This document shows positions 51,139 through 59,623 of a stretch of 64,000 bases of DNA, in pieces. The stretch is taken from assembly GCA_021414245.1 (NCBI GenBank), contig JAIOOU010000003.1, positions 496,001 to 560,000 on the forward strand, given 5' to 3'. This DNA is from Chloroflexota bacterium. GTDB lineage: Bacteria > Chloroflexota > Anaerolineae > Anaerolineales > Villigracilaceae. The translations under genes and the position numbers were made by a program. Numbering within the stretch: the stretch's first letter is position 1; the number at the start of each line of letters is the position of its first letter. The notes below the pieces were generated by a model. The model searched no databases, had not been told where the DNA came from, and was given only the letters and a program-made list of their open reading frames with translations.

Positions 51139-53097
51139 ATGACGGAACCGTTTACGTTCGGTGGTGATATTGTTTGGAAGCCGCAGCCGGAACAGATCGA
51201 ACACGCGAATTTAACCGAATTCATGCGCAGGCATGCCATTCGGGATTATGGGGAACTGATGAAACGCTCCACGCAGGATGTGACCTGGTTCACCGACGCG
51301 GTCTTGAAATTCCTGGACATCCAATTCCAAGAACCGTATTCGGACGCGGTGGACCTGTCCGACGGAATCCAGTTTCCGCGCTGGTGCGTGAATGGAAAAA
51401 TGAACATCGTCCATAACTGCGTGGACAAACATCAGTCAACGGCTGCCCGGGACCGCGCGGCGGTGACCTGGGCAGGCGAGGAGGGCCAGACAAAGTCCCT
51501 TACTTATGCAGACTTATACGAACAGGTGAATCGCTGTGCCAATGGGCTGCGTTCGCTTGGTTTGGGCAAAGGTGATGCGGTCGGTATTTTCATGCCGATG
51601 ACCCCCGAGATCGTGATCGCATTGCTCGCGATTGCCAGGATCGGCGGGATCATCCTTCCGTTGTTTTCCGGGTATGGTGCGGGCGCCATTGTCTCACGCC
51701 TGCAGGATGCCGGGGCGAAGGCGCTCTTTGCGGCGGATGGAGCCTTTCGGCGCGGGAAGGCCGTGGAAATGAAGTCGATCGCCGACGAAGCCGCCGACCA
51801 GACCGACTCGTTGAAGCACATAATCGTCCTCAAGCGGACCGGTCAGGATGTGAAGATGAAAGCGGGCCGGGATCATTGGTGGCATGAGTGGATGGATGCC
51901 CAAGGCGATCGAGCCGAAATGGAGATCACTTCCGCCGAGGATCCTTTGATGATCATTTATACCTCCGGCACGACCGGCAAACCCAAGGGCGCGCTTCATA
52001 CTCATTGCGGGTTTCCGGTCAAAGCCGCGCAGGATATGGCCTTTGGGACGGATGTGCACGCCGGCGATGTGATCTATTGGATGACCGACATGGGTTGGAT
52101 GATGGGCCCCTGGCAGGTCTTTGGCAGCCTGTTGTTGGGGGCGACCATGTTCCTGTACGATGGAGCTCCGGATTTTCCCGGCCCCGACCGCTTGTGGGAG
52201 CTGGTGGAGACTCATCACATCAATCAAATGGGTGTCTCCCCGACCCTGATCCGTTCGCTGATCCCGCATGGCGAGGAGCATTTCAAAAAACACGATCTCT
52301 CTTCATTGAAATGTTTTGCCTCCACCGGCGAACCGTGGAATCCGGACCCGTGGATGTGGTTGTTCGAAAAAGTTGGCGAAGGCAAGCGGCCGATCATTAA
52401 TTATTCGGGCGGCACGGAGATCTCCGGTGGGATCGTGATGGGCAATCCATTGCTGCCGTTGAAGCCTTGTGCATTTTCCGCGGCCTGCCCCGGCATGGAT
52501 GCGGATGTGTTCGACGAGAACGGCCGGCCGGTCCGCAATGCGGTCGGGGAACTGGTCATCAAGGCACCCTGGATCGGGATGACGCGCGGATTCTGGAAGG
52601 ATGAACAACGCTACCTCGACACGTATTGGTCGCGCTGGGAAAACGTGTGGGTGCACGGGGATTTTGCCGCGATCGATAATGACGGGCTTTGGTATATCCT
52701 CGGGCGTTCGGACGACACGATCAAGATCGCCGGGAAACGCCTGGGACCTGCCGAAGTGGAATCGATCCTCGTCCGGCATGCGGATATCGTGGAAGCGGCC
52801 GCAATCGGGGTGCCGCATGAAGTCAAAGGCAGCGAACTGATCCTTTTTGCAGTGACCCGGCCCGGGTTAAGTCCGACCGAGGCGCTTCGTCAGGAATTAA
52901 AAACGATGGTGGTGGCTGAAATGGGCAAGGCGCTCGCGCCCAAGTCTATTCTGTTCGTCTCCGATCTTCCCAAAACCCGCAATGCGAAGGTGATGCGCAG
53001 GATGATCCGCGCCGCTTATCTTGGGTTGGAGCTGGGGGATACCTCCTCGTTGGTCAACCCGGGGGCGGTGGAGGAGATCAGGTCATCCGGGCATTGA
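51139..53097 (+). CDS. AMP-forming acyl-CoA synthetase (acetyl/propionyl-CoA synthetase-like)
   Basis: This 652-residue ANL-superfamily enzyme has an ACS-type N-terminus (NGKMNIVHNCVDKH), the P-loop IIYTSGTTGKPKGALHTH, WMTDMGWMMGPWQ, the hinge region GRSDDTIKIAGKRLGPAEVE and the terminal catalytic Lys in PKTRNAKVMRR. It activates a carboxylate through an acyl-adenylate to acyl-CoA. The overall layout is acetyl- or propionyl-CoA synthetase-like; a slightly longer acyl chain cannot be excluded. I choose the ATG at 51139, after AGAGGAG, over the frame-extending one at 51106. Confidence 0.88.
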   Translation: MTEPFTFGGDIVWKPQPEQIEHANLTEFMRRHAIRDYGELMKRSTQDVTWFTDAVLKFLDIQFQEPYSDAVDLSDGIQFPRWCVNGKMNIVHNCVDKHQSTAARDRAAVTWAGEEGQTKSLTYADLYEQVNRCANGLRSLGLGKGDAVGIFMPMTPEIVIALLAIARIGGIILPLFSGYGAGAIVSRLQDAGAKALFAADGAFRRGKAVEMKSIADEAADQTDSLKHIIVLKRTGQDVKMKAGRDHWWHEWMDAQGDRAEMEITSAEDPLMIIYTSGTTGKPKGALHTHCGFPVKAAQDMAFGTDVHAGDVIYWMTDMGWMMGPWQVFGSLLLGATMFLYDGAPDFPGPDRLWELVETHHINQMGVSPTLIRSLIPHGEEHFKKHDLSSLKCFASTGEPWNPDPWMWLFEKVGEGKRPIINYSGGTEISGGIVMGNPLLPLKPCAFSAACPGMDADVFDENGRPVRNAVGELVIKAPWIGMTRGFWKDEQRYLDTYWSRWENVWVHGDFAAIDNDGLWYILGRSDDTIKIAGKRLGPAEVESILVRHADIVEAAAIGVPHEVKGSELILFAVTRPGLSPTEALRQELKTMVVAEMGKALAPKSILFVSDLPKTRNAKVMRRMIRAAYLGLELGDTSSLVNPGAVEEIRSSGH

Positions 53098-53116
53098 GAC
53101 ATTGGTACTGGGGGGC

Positions 53117-53144
53117 TTGAATTTTCCTCTTCGTTTCTTATAAT
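53117..53144 (+). promoter_or_regulatory. Promoter of the first FGE-fold lipoprotein gene
   Basis: TTGAAT (53117-53122), 16 bases, TATAAT (53139-53144); the ATG follows 39 bases later with GAGGAGG before it. Confidence 0.6.
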
Positions 53145-53183
53145 TTAGACAGGCTTTGTGTGATTTGGAAACGAGGAGGAAAA

Positions 53184-55190
53184 ATGAAAAAATCCAGTGG
53201 ACCTTTGAACGGTGTCCTGCTGCTGGCCCTGATTCTGACATCCTGTGGATTGCCGGGGTATTCCACGCAATTGCCGCCATCATCCCCGCCTGCCGTCGTG
53301 GAGACCAGCCCGCCTGTTCCTGACACGGTTGCGAAGGAGGCCCTGCAGGTTGTCAATATTGACCTGCAAAAGCCTGTAGTGGGCACCACCATGCAATGGA
53401 TGGATGGAAGCATCCTTGTTTATGTGCCTGAAGGAAGTTTCCAGATGGGGGCGGACCAGATCGACAATCCCGAACATACAGTCAACCTGTCTTCCTATTG
53501 GATTTACCAAACCAAGGTCACCAATCGCATGTATGGGCTATGCGTCAAGCTTGGCATCTGCAGCCTGCCGTTGACCAGTCAGGCGCAGGCCGATCTTGAG
53601 AATCATTATCTGCTGGATCGCCCGGTCGTGGATGTGGATTGGGAACAGGCGCAGAATTATTGCACTTGGGTCCACGGACAATTGCCGACCGAAGCGCAAT
53701 GGGAAAAATCCGCGCGCGGACCGGATGGAAACGTGTATCCGTGGGGGCAGGCGGATCCGGTCTGCGACCTGCTTAATTTTAACAAATGCCTCGGGAAGAC
53801 ATCCCGGGTTTTCGATTACATCAACGGCAAATCCTATTACAGCGCCTATGATCTGGCCGGGAACACCTTCGAATGGGTGAATGACTGGTACGATCCGGAT
53901 TATTACCCCAACGGGCCGGACGACAATCCGCCCGGTCCACAAACCGGCACGCGGCGGGCGGTGCGTGGCAGCAGCTTCCTGAGTAATAAAGACCAGATCC
54001 CTGTTTCTTTAAGATCCTTCAGCGCACCGGATCAATATCGGCCGGATCTGGGTTTTCGCTGTGTGGTGGAGCAGCCGCATGTCTTTGCACCTTATTGTGT
54101 ATCGAATAACTTTGTGCCCGGCGACGCGAATGTGCCGCCTCCTTCCAGAAGCTGTGACGTCAGCGAACATGAAGTCGGGCGGTCGTGCGGACTGGTCAAT
54201 CATGATATAGAGGGCGCCGGTGAATTGAGGGGTGTGACTGGCCGCCCGCCATTGACGGGCTGTGTGATCGCCGGTGCGCCAAACCGGATCTCGTGTTCGG
54301 GGCCTGCCAGCACCACCGGACTGGTGACGGTTGCGGTGGTGTGCGGAACCATCAACCCCGGAGATCGGCCTGCCGATCCGACCTGCATGGAAGGCTACGT
54401 TCCTGCTCCGGGAAGTGAGACCAGTTGTGCGATCGTTCCGGGATCTTCCCCCAGTGGACCGGGCGGCTGCCCGGCCGGAATGGTGCCCAGCCCCGGACCA
54501 GGCGGCTTGACTTTTTGCGTCGGCAGGACCAGTGGCGGTGAGGGTGAGTTGGAGGTCGTGGAGGAGATTGGAACTGCCGTGCCCACCGATCCGGCTGAAG
54601 CGGAAGCGCGTGCCCTGGGATGTTTGCCCGGGATGACCGCGGAGACCGCGCCGGATGGAAGCACGATTTGCACAGCCACGGCACCGGATGGAAGGAGTGT
54701 CTTGTGCCCGGCACATACCATCCCCATGCTCACCACGGATGGAAGTTTTGTTTGTGTGGGAAGAGGCGCGCCGGGAGAACCCTGTCCGCCCGGAACCTAT
54801 TCAACCCCCTTTGCAGGAGGCAGCGTGTGCATGGGTCCGGCAGGCGAGACTTTGCCCGATGGCGAACTGACCAACCCCTGTCTTGAGGGCTTCACCTTTG
54901 ACTCTGCCTTGGGCTGCTGCCAGTCACCCGGGGGAGCGTATCCGGGTTGTGCCGAGGGTGAATATTATGATACCGTGCACGGCTGCCAGCCGCGCCCTGA
55001 AGCCTCGGGCGCCATCGTAACCGCGTTGAGCTTTAATGCGACCACCGGTTCATGCGGTGGAGACCTGCCTGGCGGCGGACCCGATGGCGGACCTGACTGC
55101 GGGGCGATTGAGTCGAGCGCTACCTGCGATACCACGCCCGGCTGTCATTTTGATTATGACCCGGGAGTCAAAGCCTGTGTCCCTGATTAA
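53184..55190 (+). CDS. Lipoprotein with FGE/SUMF1-fold domain and Cys-rich tail
   Basis: This 668-residue protein has a signal peptide with lipobox ILTSC (Cys21), a short linker, an FGE-sulfatase-type domain (about 72-300: FQMGADQIDNPEH, TKVTNRMYG, LPTEAQWEKSARG, YPWGQ, DLAGNTFEWVNDWYDP, GFRCVVE) and a long Cys-, Gly- and Pro-rich C-terminal part (about 310-668). In true formylglycine-generating enzymes the RGGSW loop is followed by two active-site Cys; here RGSSFLSNKD has none. It is therefore probably a binding or structural protein using the fold. The tail has many short CPPG or CLPG-type turns and could be disulfide-bonded. Confidence 0.82.
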   Translation: MKKSSGPLNGVLLLALILTSCGLPGYSTQLPPSSPPAVVETSPPVPDTVAKEALQVVNIDLQKPVVGTTMQWMDGSILVYVPEGSFQMGADQIDNPEHTVNLSSYWIYQTKVTNRMYGLCVKLGICSLPLTSQAQADLENHYLLDRPVVDVDWEQAQNYCTWVHGQLPTEAQWEKSARGPDGNVYPWGQADPVCDLLNFNKCLGKTSRVFDYINGKSYYSAYDLAGNTFEWVNDWYDPDYYPNGPDDNPPGPQTGTRRAVRGSSFLSNKDQIPVSLRSFSAPDQYRPDLGFRCVVEQPHVFAPYCVSNNFVPGDANVPPPSRSCDVSEHEVGRSCGLVNHDIEGAGELRGVTGRPPLTGCVIAGAPNRISCSGPASTTGLVTVAVVCGTINPGDRPADPTCMEGYVPAPGSETSCAIVPGSSPSGPGGCPAGMVPSPGPGGLTFCVGRTSGGEGELEVVEEIGTAVPTDPAEAEARALGCLPGMTAETAPDGSTICTATAPDGRSVLCPAHTIPMLTTDGSFVCVGRGAPGEPCPPGTYSTPFAGGSVCMGPAGETLPDGELTNPCLEGFTFDSALGCCQSPGGAYPGCAEGEYYDTVHGCQPRPEASGAIVTALSFNATTGSCGGDLPGGGPDGGPDCGAIESSATCDTTPGCHFDYDPGVKACVPD

Positions 55191-55345
55191 GATTTGTCAT
55201 CAGAGAGCGTTCTGCCGCTGAATAGCTTGGAAACAGGAACAGCCGGTTGAACGCCGGCTGTTCTGCGTTAATGCCTATGACCTTCATGGGATTGTTATCG
55301 GCGGATTCCATCTTATACTGTTAAAGAGGAAAGAGAGGTGTCGCC

Positions 55346-56392
55346 ATGAAGAAAAATAATAAAAGCGTTTTATCCCTGTTCTCTTTGTTTCTTCTCATCA
55401 CGATTGCCTGTAATCTAAGCACGGGTCCCGCCGCGACAGAGGCGCCGGTAGATATAGCCACACAGCCGCCGGCCGCCACGGCGGAGCCGGCCGTTCAACA
55501 TGCAATGACCCCTCCGGCTGCCCTGCCTTCCGTGCAAAGCGGACTGGCCGGGGATTACGATTCGTCCACCACGGCCTCCAAGCGCCGCGCGCCGGGCGGT
55601 GACCGCTTTACCTTCGACCGCTTCGAGCGTCCGTTCAACTCCACCAGCATGGATGTTTATTATCCGGGCCTCGACATCCAGAATTCGATCTTTTATCAGG
55701 ACGCCGCCTGGATGTATGGCGTGATCGCGTTGAAGAATTTCGACTCCAGCCAGAATGTAGCGGGCAAGTACGGTTTTGAGATCGACCTGAATGCGGATGG
55801 GGGCGGTGATCTGCTGGTCATGACGACCCAGCCTGCATCCACCGAATGGACGACCGACGGCCTGCAGGTCTGGTTCGACAGCAACGATGATGTCGGCGGC
55901 AGCCTGCTCGGGCTGACGGATAAACAACCCGTGCCGGAGGACGGCTACGAAACCCAGTTGTTTGGGAACGGTCAGGGCGATGATCCGGACCTGGCCTGGG
56001 CGCGCATCTCGCCCGATGACCCAACCATTGTGCAGATCGCAGCCAAACTGTCCCTGCTCCAAGGCGACACCACCTTTTTGGTGGGCATGTGGGCCGGCGC
56101 GGACGATTTCAACCCCGCGCTCTTTGACCTGAACGATCATTTCACGCATGAGCAGGCCGGGACCTCCCTGCCGGAGTTGGAATATTATTATCCGATCAAG
56201 GAGCTGTCCGAACTCGACAATGCCTGCCGCATGGCCATTGGTTTTCAACCGAGAGGCGATGAGCCCGGTTTGTGCGAACAGCCGAATTCACCCGGCCCGA
56301 CTGGTTGTCAATTGAATGACCAAATTTGCGCTGCAAGGGGCTTTGGATATTATTTCTGGGAGCCGACTTGCGAATGCAGGTGGCTTGGATAA
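55346..56392 (+). CDS. Acidic lipoprotein, paralogue A (unknown family)
   Basis: This 348-residue protein has a lipobox LITIAC (Cys22), a Pro/Ala linker (about 25-75) and one folded domain (about 85-300) with RAPGGDRFTFDRFERPFNS, then Asp-rich loops (DLNADGGGDLL, DSNDDVGGSL, GQGDDPDLAWARI) that look like calcium-binding turns. A Cys-containing C-terminus ends CNxxxDQICA ... CECRW. I cannot assign a known family. The next gene is a clear paralogue on the same strand, so this is a local duplication. A TATACT box lies upstream. Confidence 0.72.
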   Translation: MKKNNKSVLSLFSLFLLITIACNLSTGPAATEAPVDIATQPPAATAEPAVQHAMTPPAALPSVQSGLAGDYDSSTTASKRRAPGGDRFTFDRFERPFNSTSMDVYYPGLDIQNSIFYQDAAWMYGVIALKNFDSSQNVAGKYGFEIDLNADGGGDLLVMTTQPASTEWTTDGLQVWFDSNDDVGGSLLGLTDKQPVPEDGYETQLFGNGQGDDPDLAWARISPDDPTIVQIAAKLSLLQGDTTFLVGMWAGADDFNPALFDLNDHFTHEQAGTSLPELEYYYPIKELSELDNACRMAIGFQPRGDEPGLCEQPNSPGPTGCQLNDQICAARGFGYYFWEPTCECRWLG

Positions 56393-56451
56393 ACGGCTGT
56401 GTTTTGTCCTGTTGGATTCCAATTGAAAATGCCATTGACCGGAGGTGTTTC

Positions 56452-57483
56452 ATGGCAAAGCTCACGAAAGTTCTGCTCTCTTCAAGTTCCGTGCTGATGC
56501 TGGCCGCGCTGGCCTGCGGTTCGGGCACGCCCACACAGATTCCGGTTGAAAACGCAACCACGGCCCCGGTGGCCGGCGGGACTCCTGCGATCGTGCAGGC
56601 TCCCTTGACTCAGCATGAGATGACTCCCGGCGAACTGCCCGCGGACAAACTCGGTTCGGTCGGCGACCAGGATTCCTCCATCACAGCGGCTAAAAAACGC
56701 GCTCCCGGCGGGGACCGTTTTACCTTCAATCGGTTCGAGCGGCCCTTTAACTCCGTCAGCATGGACACGTATTTTCCGTATCTCGATATTCTCGAGTCCA
56801 CGGTCTACCAGGACGATCTGTGGCTGTACATGGTCGTGCGCATGAAGGGTCAAAGCCAGCAGGAGACCCTGCCCGGGAAATATGCCCTTGAACTGGATAC
56901 CAATCTGGATGGCGGCGGGGACTGGTATGTGGAGGTCAATGCGCCCTCCAAAACGGAGTGGAGCGTGGATGGCGTGCGCGTGCTCTTCGATGACAATGAC
57001 GATGTGGGCGGCACTCTTTCCATGCACACCGATGACCCGGCCACGACCGGGAACGGATACGAGAAAAGCGTGTTCGACTCGGGCCAGGGCGATGACCCGG
57101 ATCTGGCCTGGGCGCGCATCTCTCCCGCGGACCCGACCGTGGTTCAACTTGCGGTCAAGCGTGCCATGATCGACAACGACACGACCTTCATGATCAATGC
57201 CTGGGCCGGCGCGGACGACATGGATCCCGCCCGCTTTGACTTAAGCGACAGCTACACCCACGAACAGGCCGGCACCTCGCTGACCGAACTGCCCATTTAT
57301 TACCCGATCAAGGAAGTCTCCGAATTGGACAATGCCTGCCGCATCCCGGTCGGTTTCCAGCCCACCGGAAACGAACCGGGGCTGTGCCCGACCAAGCCCG
57401 CTGAAAATGTGGCCTGTGCCTCGGAACAATATATCTGCATCCCCTTCGGCAATCAGGTCATCTGCTACTGCATCGATAACTAG
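56452..57483 (+). CDS. Acidic lipoprotein, paralogue B (unknown family)
   Basis: This 343-residue protein shares the layout of paralogue A: lipobox LAALAC (Cys22), linker, RAPGGDRFTFNRFERPFNS, DTNLDGGGDWY, DDNDDVGGTL, GQGDDPDLAWARI and a TSLTELPIYYPIKEVSELDNAC stretch split over two strands, ending with a short Cys cluster. GGAGG precedes the ATG at 56452; the frame extends to 56326 over the end of paralogue A. Function is unknown; the two are likely exported, membrane-anchored and expressed together. Confidence 0.72.
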   Translation: MAKLTKVLLSSSSVLMLAALACGSGTPTQIPVENATTAPVAGGTPAIVQAPLTQHEMTPGELPADKLGSVGDQDSSITAAKKRAPGGDRFTFNRFERPFNSVSMDTYFPYLDILESTVYQDDLWLYMVVRMKGQSQQETLPGKYALELDTNLDGGGDWYVEVNAPSKTEWSVDGVRVLFDDNDDVGGTLSMHTDDPATTGNGYEKSVFDSGQGDDPDLAWARISPADPTVVQLAVKRAMIDNDTTFMINAWAGADDMDPARFDLSDSYTHEQAGTSLTELPIYYPIKEVSELDNACRIPVGFQPTGNEPGLCPTKPAENVACASEQYICIPFGNQVICYCIDN

Positions 57484-57499
57484 CAGCCATCTCTACTGT

Positions 57500-57549
57500 G
57501 TCATCCTGAGCCGCGCCCTGAACGGAGTGAAGGGGCCGGCGAAGGATCT
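57500..57549. repeat. Dispersed palindromic repeat (TCATCCTGAG ... GAAGGATCT type)
   Basis: GTCATCCTGAG and GCGAAGGATCT flank a 28-base core that itself contains CCCTGAACGGAGTGAAGGGG, a nested version of the same CCTGA-N-GAAGG pattern. I recall this family as a short intergenic repeat seen in many bacterial genomes; only one copy was noticed here. No gene is in 57484-57690. Confidence 0.55.
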
Positions 57550-57606
57550 CCCCCTCGGGAATTCGGGACTTTCAGCTGCAGATTCAATCCCGAAATTAAA
57601 TCTCCG

Positions 57607-57651
57607 CGTCCCCGCCCGTGCTTTTTTCGGGCGGGGACGTTGCATTATAAT
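57607..57651 (+). promoter_or_regulatory. Strong hairpin plus promoter before the second FGE-fold gene
   Basis: CGTCCCCGCCCG (57607-57618) and CGGGCGGGGACG (57628-57639) are exact complements; a TATAAT (57646-57651) follows after six bases, and the ATG at 57691 has AAGGAG. The hairpin probably ends upstream transcription, placing the promoter just behind it. Confidence 0.6.
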
Positions 57652-57690
57652 CATATGCGTCTCACAGACTTCGTGAGAAAAGGAGATTTA

Positions 57691-59460
57691 ATGAAAAACG
57701 CCCGTATCGTGTCGTTCGCATCCGCTTTCATGCTGGCCGTCCTTTTATTAACGGCCTGCAGCGCTGCGACCCCCACGCCGCTTGTGATCGTGGTGACCGC
57801 GACACCCCTTCCTCCCACACAGGCCCCGCTCGTGGAGCCCACCTCCACCCAGGCCTTCGCGCCCGTTTCCCTGGCCGGACCGCAGAGCGGCGCAAAGATG
57901 AAATGGATCGACGGCAGCACGCTCCTGTATGTGCCGCAGTCGGAATTCGAAATGGGATATGGTTATAACGCGCCCATTCACAGCGTTTCCCTGGATGCCT
58001 ACTGGATCCAGCAGACCAAGGTCACCAACCGCATGTTCGCGCAGTGCGTGGCGGTCGGTTCGTGCACCCCGCCCACCCAGGAGGTCGGTGGACCGGTCTA
58101 CAGCAACCCGGAATTCGCCAGCCATCCCGTGGTGGGTGTGACCTGGGATCAGGCCCAGGCCTATTGCGCATGGACCCAGGGCAGCCTGCCCAGTGAAGCG
58201 CAATGGGAAAAAGCCGCGCGCGGACTGGGCGGCAACACCTATCCGTGGGGCAACGACGAACCCGCCTGTGACCTGCTTAACTTCGGCTTTTGCAGCGGCC
58301 GCACTTCGGAAGTGACCGCCTTCCTCTCCGGCGCCAGCCCCTTTGGCTTACTGGATATGGCCGGCAACGTCTTCGAGTGGGCCGCCGATTGGTACAGCGA
58401 CACCTATTACAACGAAGCGCCCGCTTTGAATCCGACCGGCCCGGCTTTCGGTGAGGACCGGGTCATTCGCGGCAGTTCCTTTGAGACCAACGCCGACCAG
58501 CTTCCCTCGGCCGTGCGTCACTTCGGACCGCAGACTTATCACAGCCGTGACCTGGGCTTCCGTTGTGTCGTTCCGAATCCCCAGCCGGTCGCGCCGTACT
58601 GTCAGCTTTCCGCGCTCGTGCCCACCGGCGCGCCGGATGTGAACGGCTGCGAACTTCCCGCCGCGCAGGTCACCGCGCAATATTGTTCGGGCAAGCAAAG
58701 CTACGCCCACCTGGATATTCCGGAAGGCGCGGTGTACGACGTGGGCAAGAATCTGAACTGCGAGGAAGTTGTGGTCGAAGGCCAGCGCAGACTGGTCTGT
58801 ACCGGACCGCAAACCCAGGAGACCACCACCGAGATCACGGTCTGCAACCCGGCCTGCAGCGGCTCGCCGGATGTGACCGGTGCCAAGCCGTCCTGCGGAC
58901 CCGGTTATACGCTCGACCCGGCCACCGGCGCGTGCAATTACACGCCCATCCTGCCGCAGGTCAATGTGGCCGGCTGCCCGGTCGGGTACAGTGTCTTGAA
59001 CAACGGCGGACAACAGACCTGCGTGCTGGCGCTGGATGCGAATGGACAATGTTCGGCCGGTTTGTATTTCGATAGCCTGGCCGGTATGTGCGTTCCCGCC
59101 AATGGCGCGGCCCAAACCCCGTATGGGATCGATAACCCCGGGCTGGCCTCGCAGACCTTCGCGGGCTGCGCCGCCGGATATACCTACAGCGACACCTTCC
59201 AGTGCTGCCAGGCGGCGACCGCCGATAAGTATCCGGGCTGCCCGCCCGGCACCTCGTTCAATACGGACCTCGGAGCCTGCTCGGTGGGCGAGGTCAAGCT
59301 CAGCGGCCCGGGCTGTGTGACCGTGGACGTGACCACCCTGCAGTGCGACAAGCCGGTGGATGTGTGTTTCCGCATCGTGACCGAGGTCGCCTGCATACGC
59401 AACGCCTACGCCTGCACCTGGATCGAAAGCCAGGGCAAGTGCCAGATGAAGACCAAATAA
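57691..59460 (+). CDS. Lipoprotein with FGE/SUMF1-fold domain and Cys-rich tail
   Basis: This 589-residue protein has lipobox LLTAC (Cys23), a Pro/Thr linker, an FGE-type domain (about 68-295: FEMGYGYNAPIHSV, TKVTNRMFAQ, LPSEAQWEKAARG, YPWGNDEP, DMAGNVFEWAADWYS, GFRCVVP) and a Cys-rich tail (about 300-589) with repeated C-x-P-G-Y/T-x turns. RGSSFETNADQ again lacks the catalytic Cys of formylglycine-generating enzymes. It is similar in plan to the 53184 gene, but the tail differs. AAGGAG precedes the ATG at 57691. It is probably exported and lipid-anchored. Confidence 0.82.
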   Translation: MKNARIVSFASAFMLAVLLLTACSAATPTPLVIVVTATPLPPTQAPLVEPTSTQAFAPVSLAGPQSGAKMKWIDGSTLLYVPQSEFEMGYGYNAPIHSVSLDAYWIQQTKVTNRMFAQCVAVGSCTPPTQEVGGPVYSNPEFASHPVVGVTWDQAQAYCAWTQGSLPSEAQWEKAARGLGGNTYPWGNDEPACDLLNFGFCSGRTSEVTAFLSGASPFGLLDMAGNVFEWAADWYSDTYYNEAPALNPTGPAFGEDRVIRGSSFETNADQLPSAVRHFGPQTYHSRDLGFRCVVPNPQPVAPYCQLSALVPTGAPDVNGCELPAAQVTAQYCSGKQSYAHLDIPEGAVYDVGKNLNCEEVVVEGQRRLVCTGPQTQETTTEITVCNPACSGSPDVTGAKPSCGPGYTLDPATGACNYTPILPQVNVAGCPVGYSVLNNGGQQTCVLALDANGQCSAGLYFDSLAGMCVPANGAAQTPYGIDNPGLASQTFAGCAAGYTYSDTFQCCQAATADKYPGCPPGTSFNTDLGACSVGEVKLSGPGCVTVDVTTLQCDKPVDVCFRIVTEVACIRNAYACTWIESQGKCQMKTK

Positions 59461-59473
59461 AAAGTCAAATCAA

Positions 59474-59508
59474 GAAAAGGACCGCAGTCCACGACTGCGG
59501 TCCTTTTC
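59474..59508. terminator. Terminator, 15-bp perfect arms
   Basis: GAAAAGGACCGCAGT (59474-59488) pairs exactly with ACTGCGGTCCTTTTC (59494-59508) around a CCACG loop. Confidence 0.85.
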
Positions 59509-59568
59509 TATTACCTTTGGGTGATGAAAACCCGGCCCGGATTTGCACCCATCCAATTCAGGGCGGGT

Positions 59569-59574
59569 TATAAT
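59569..59574 (+). promoter_or_regulatory. -10 box shared in position with the last gene of the window
   Basis: TATAAT followed by TTT lies about 50 bases before the ATG at 59624, with CAGAGGAGAG as ribosome site. The same TATAATTTT ... CAGAGGAGAG arrangement recurs before the gene at 62641. Confidence 0.6.
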
Positions 59575-59623
59575 TTTAGCGGTTTGCCAAGTTCGAGGAA
59601 CGAAATTTATCAGAGGAGAGAAT

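Noticed and set aside
53184-55190. True formylglycine-generating enzyme (sulfatase maturase)
   Set aside because: The two active-site Cys expected after the RGGSW-type loop are missing in all four copies and no sulfatase gene is nearby.
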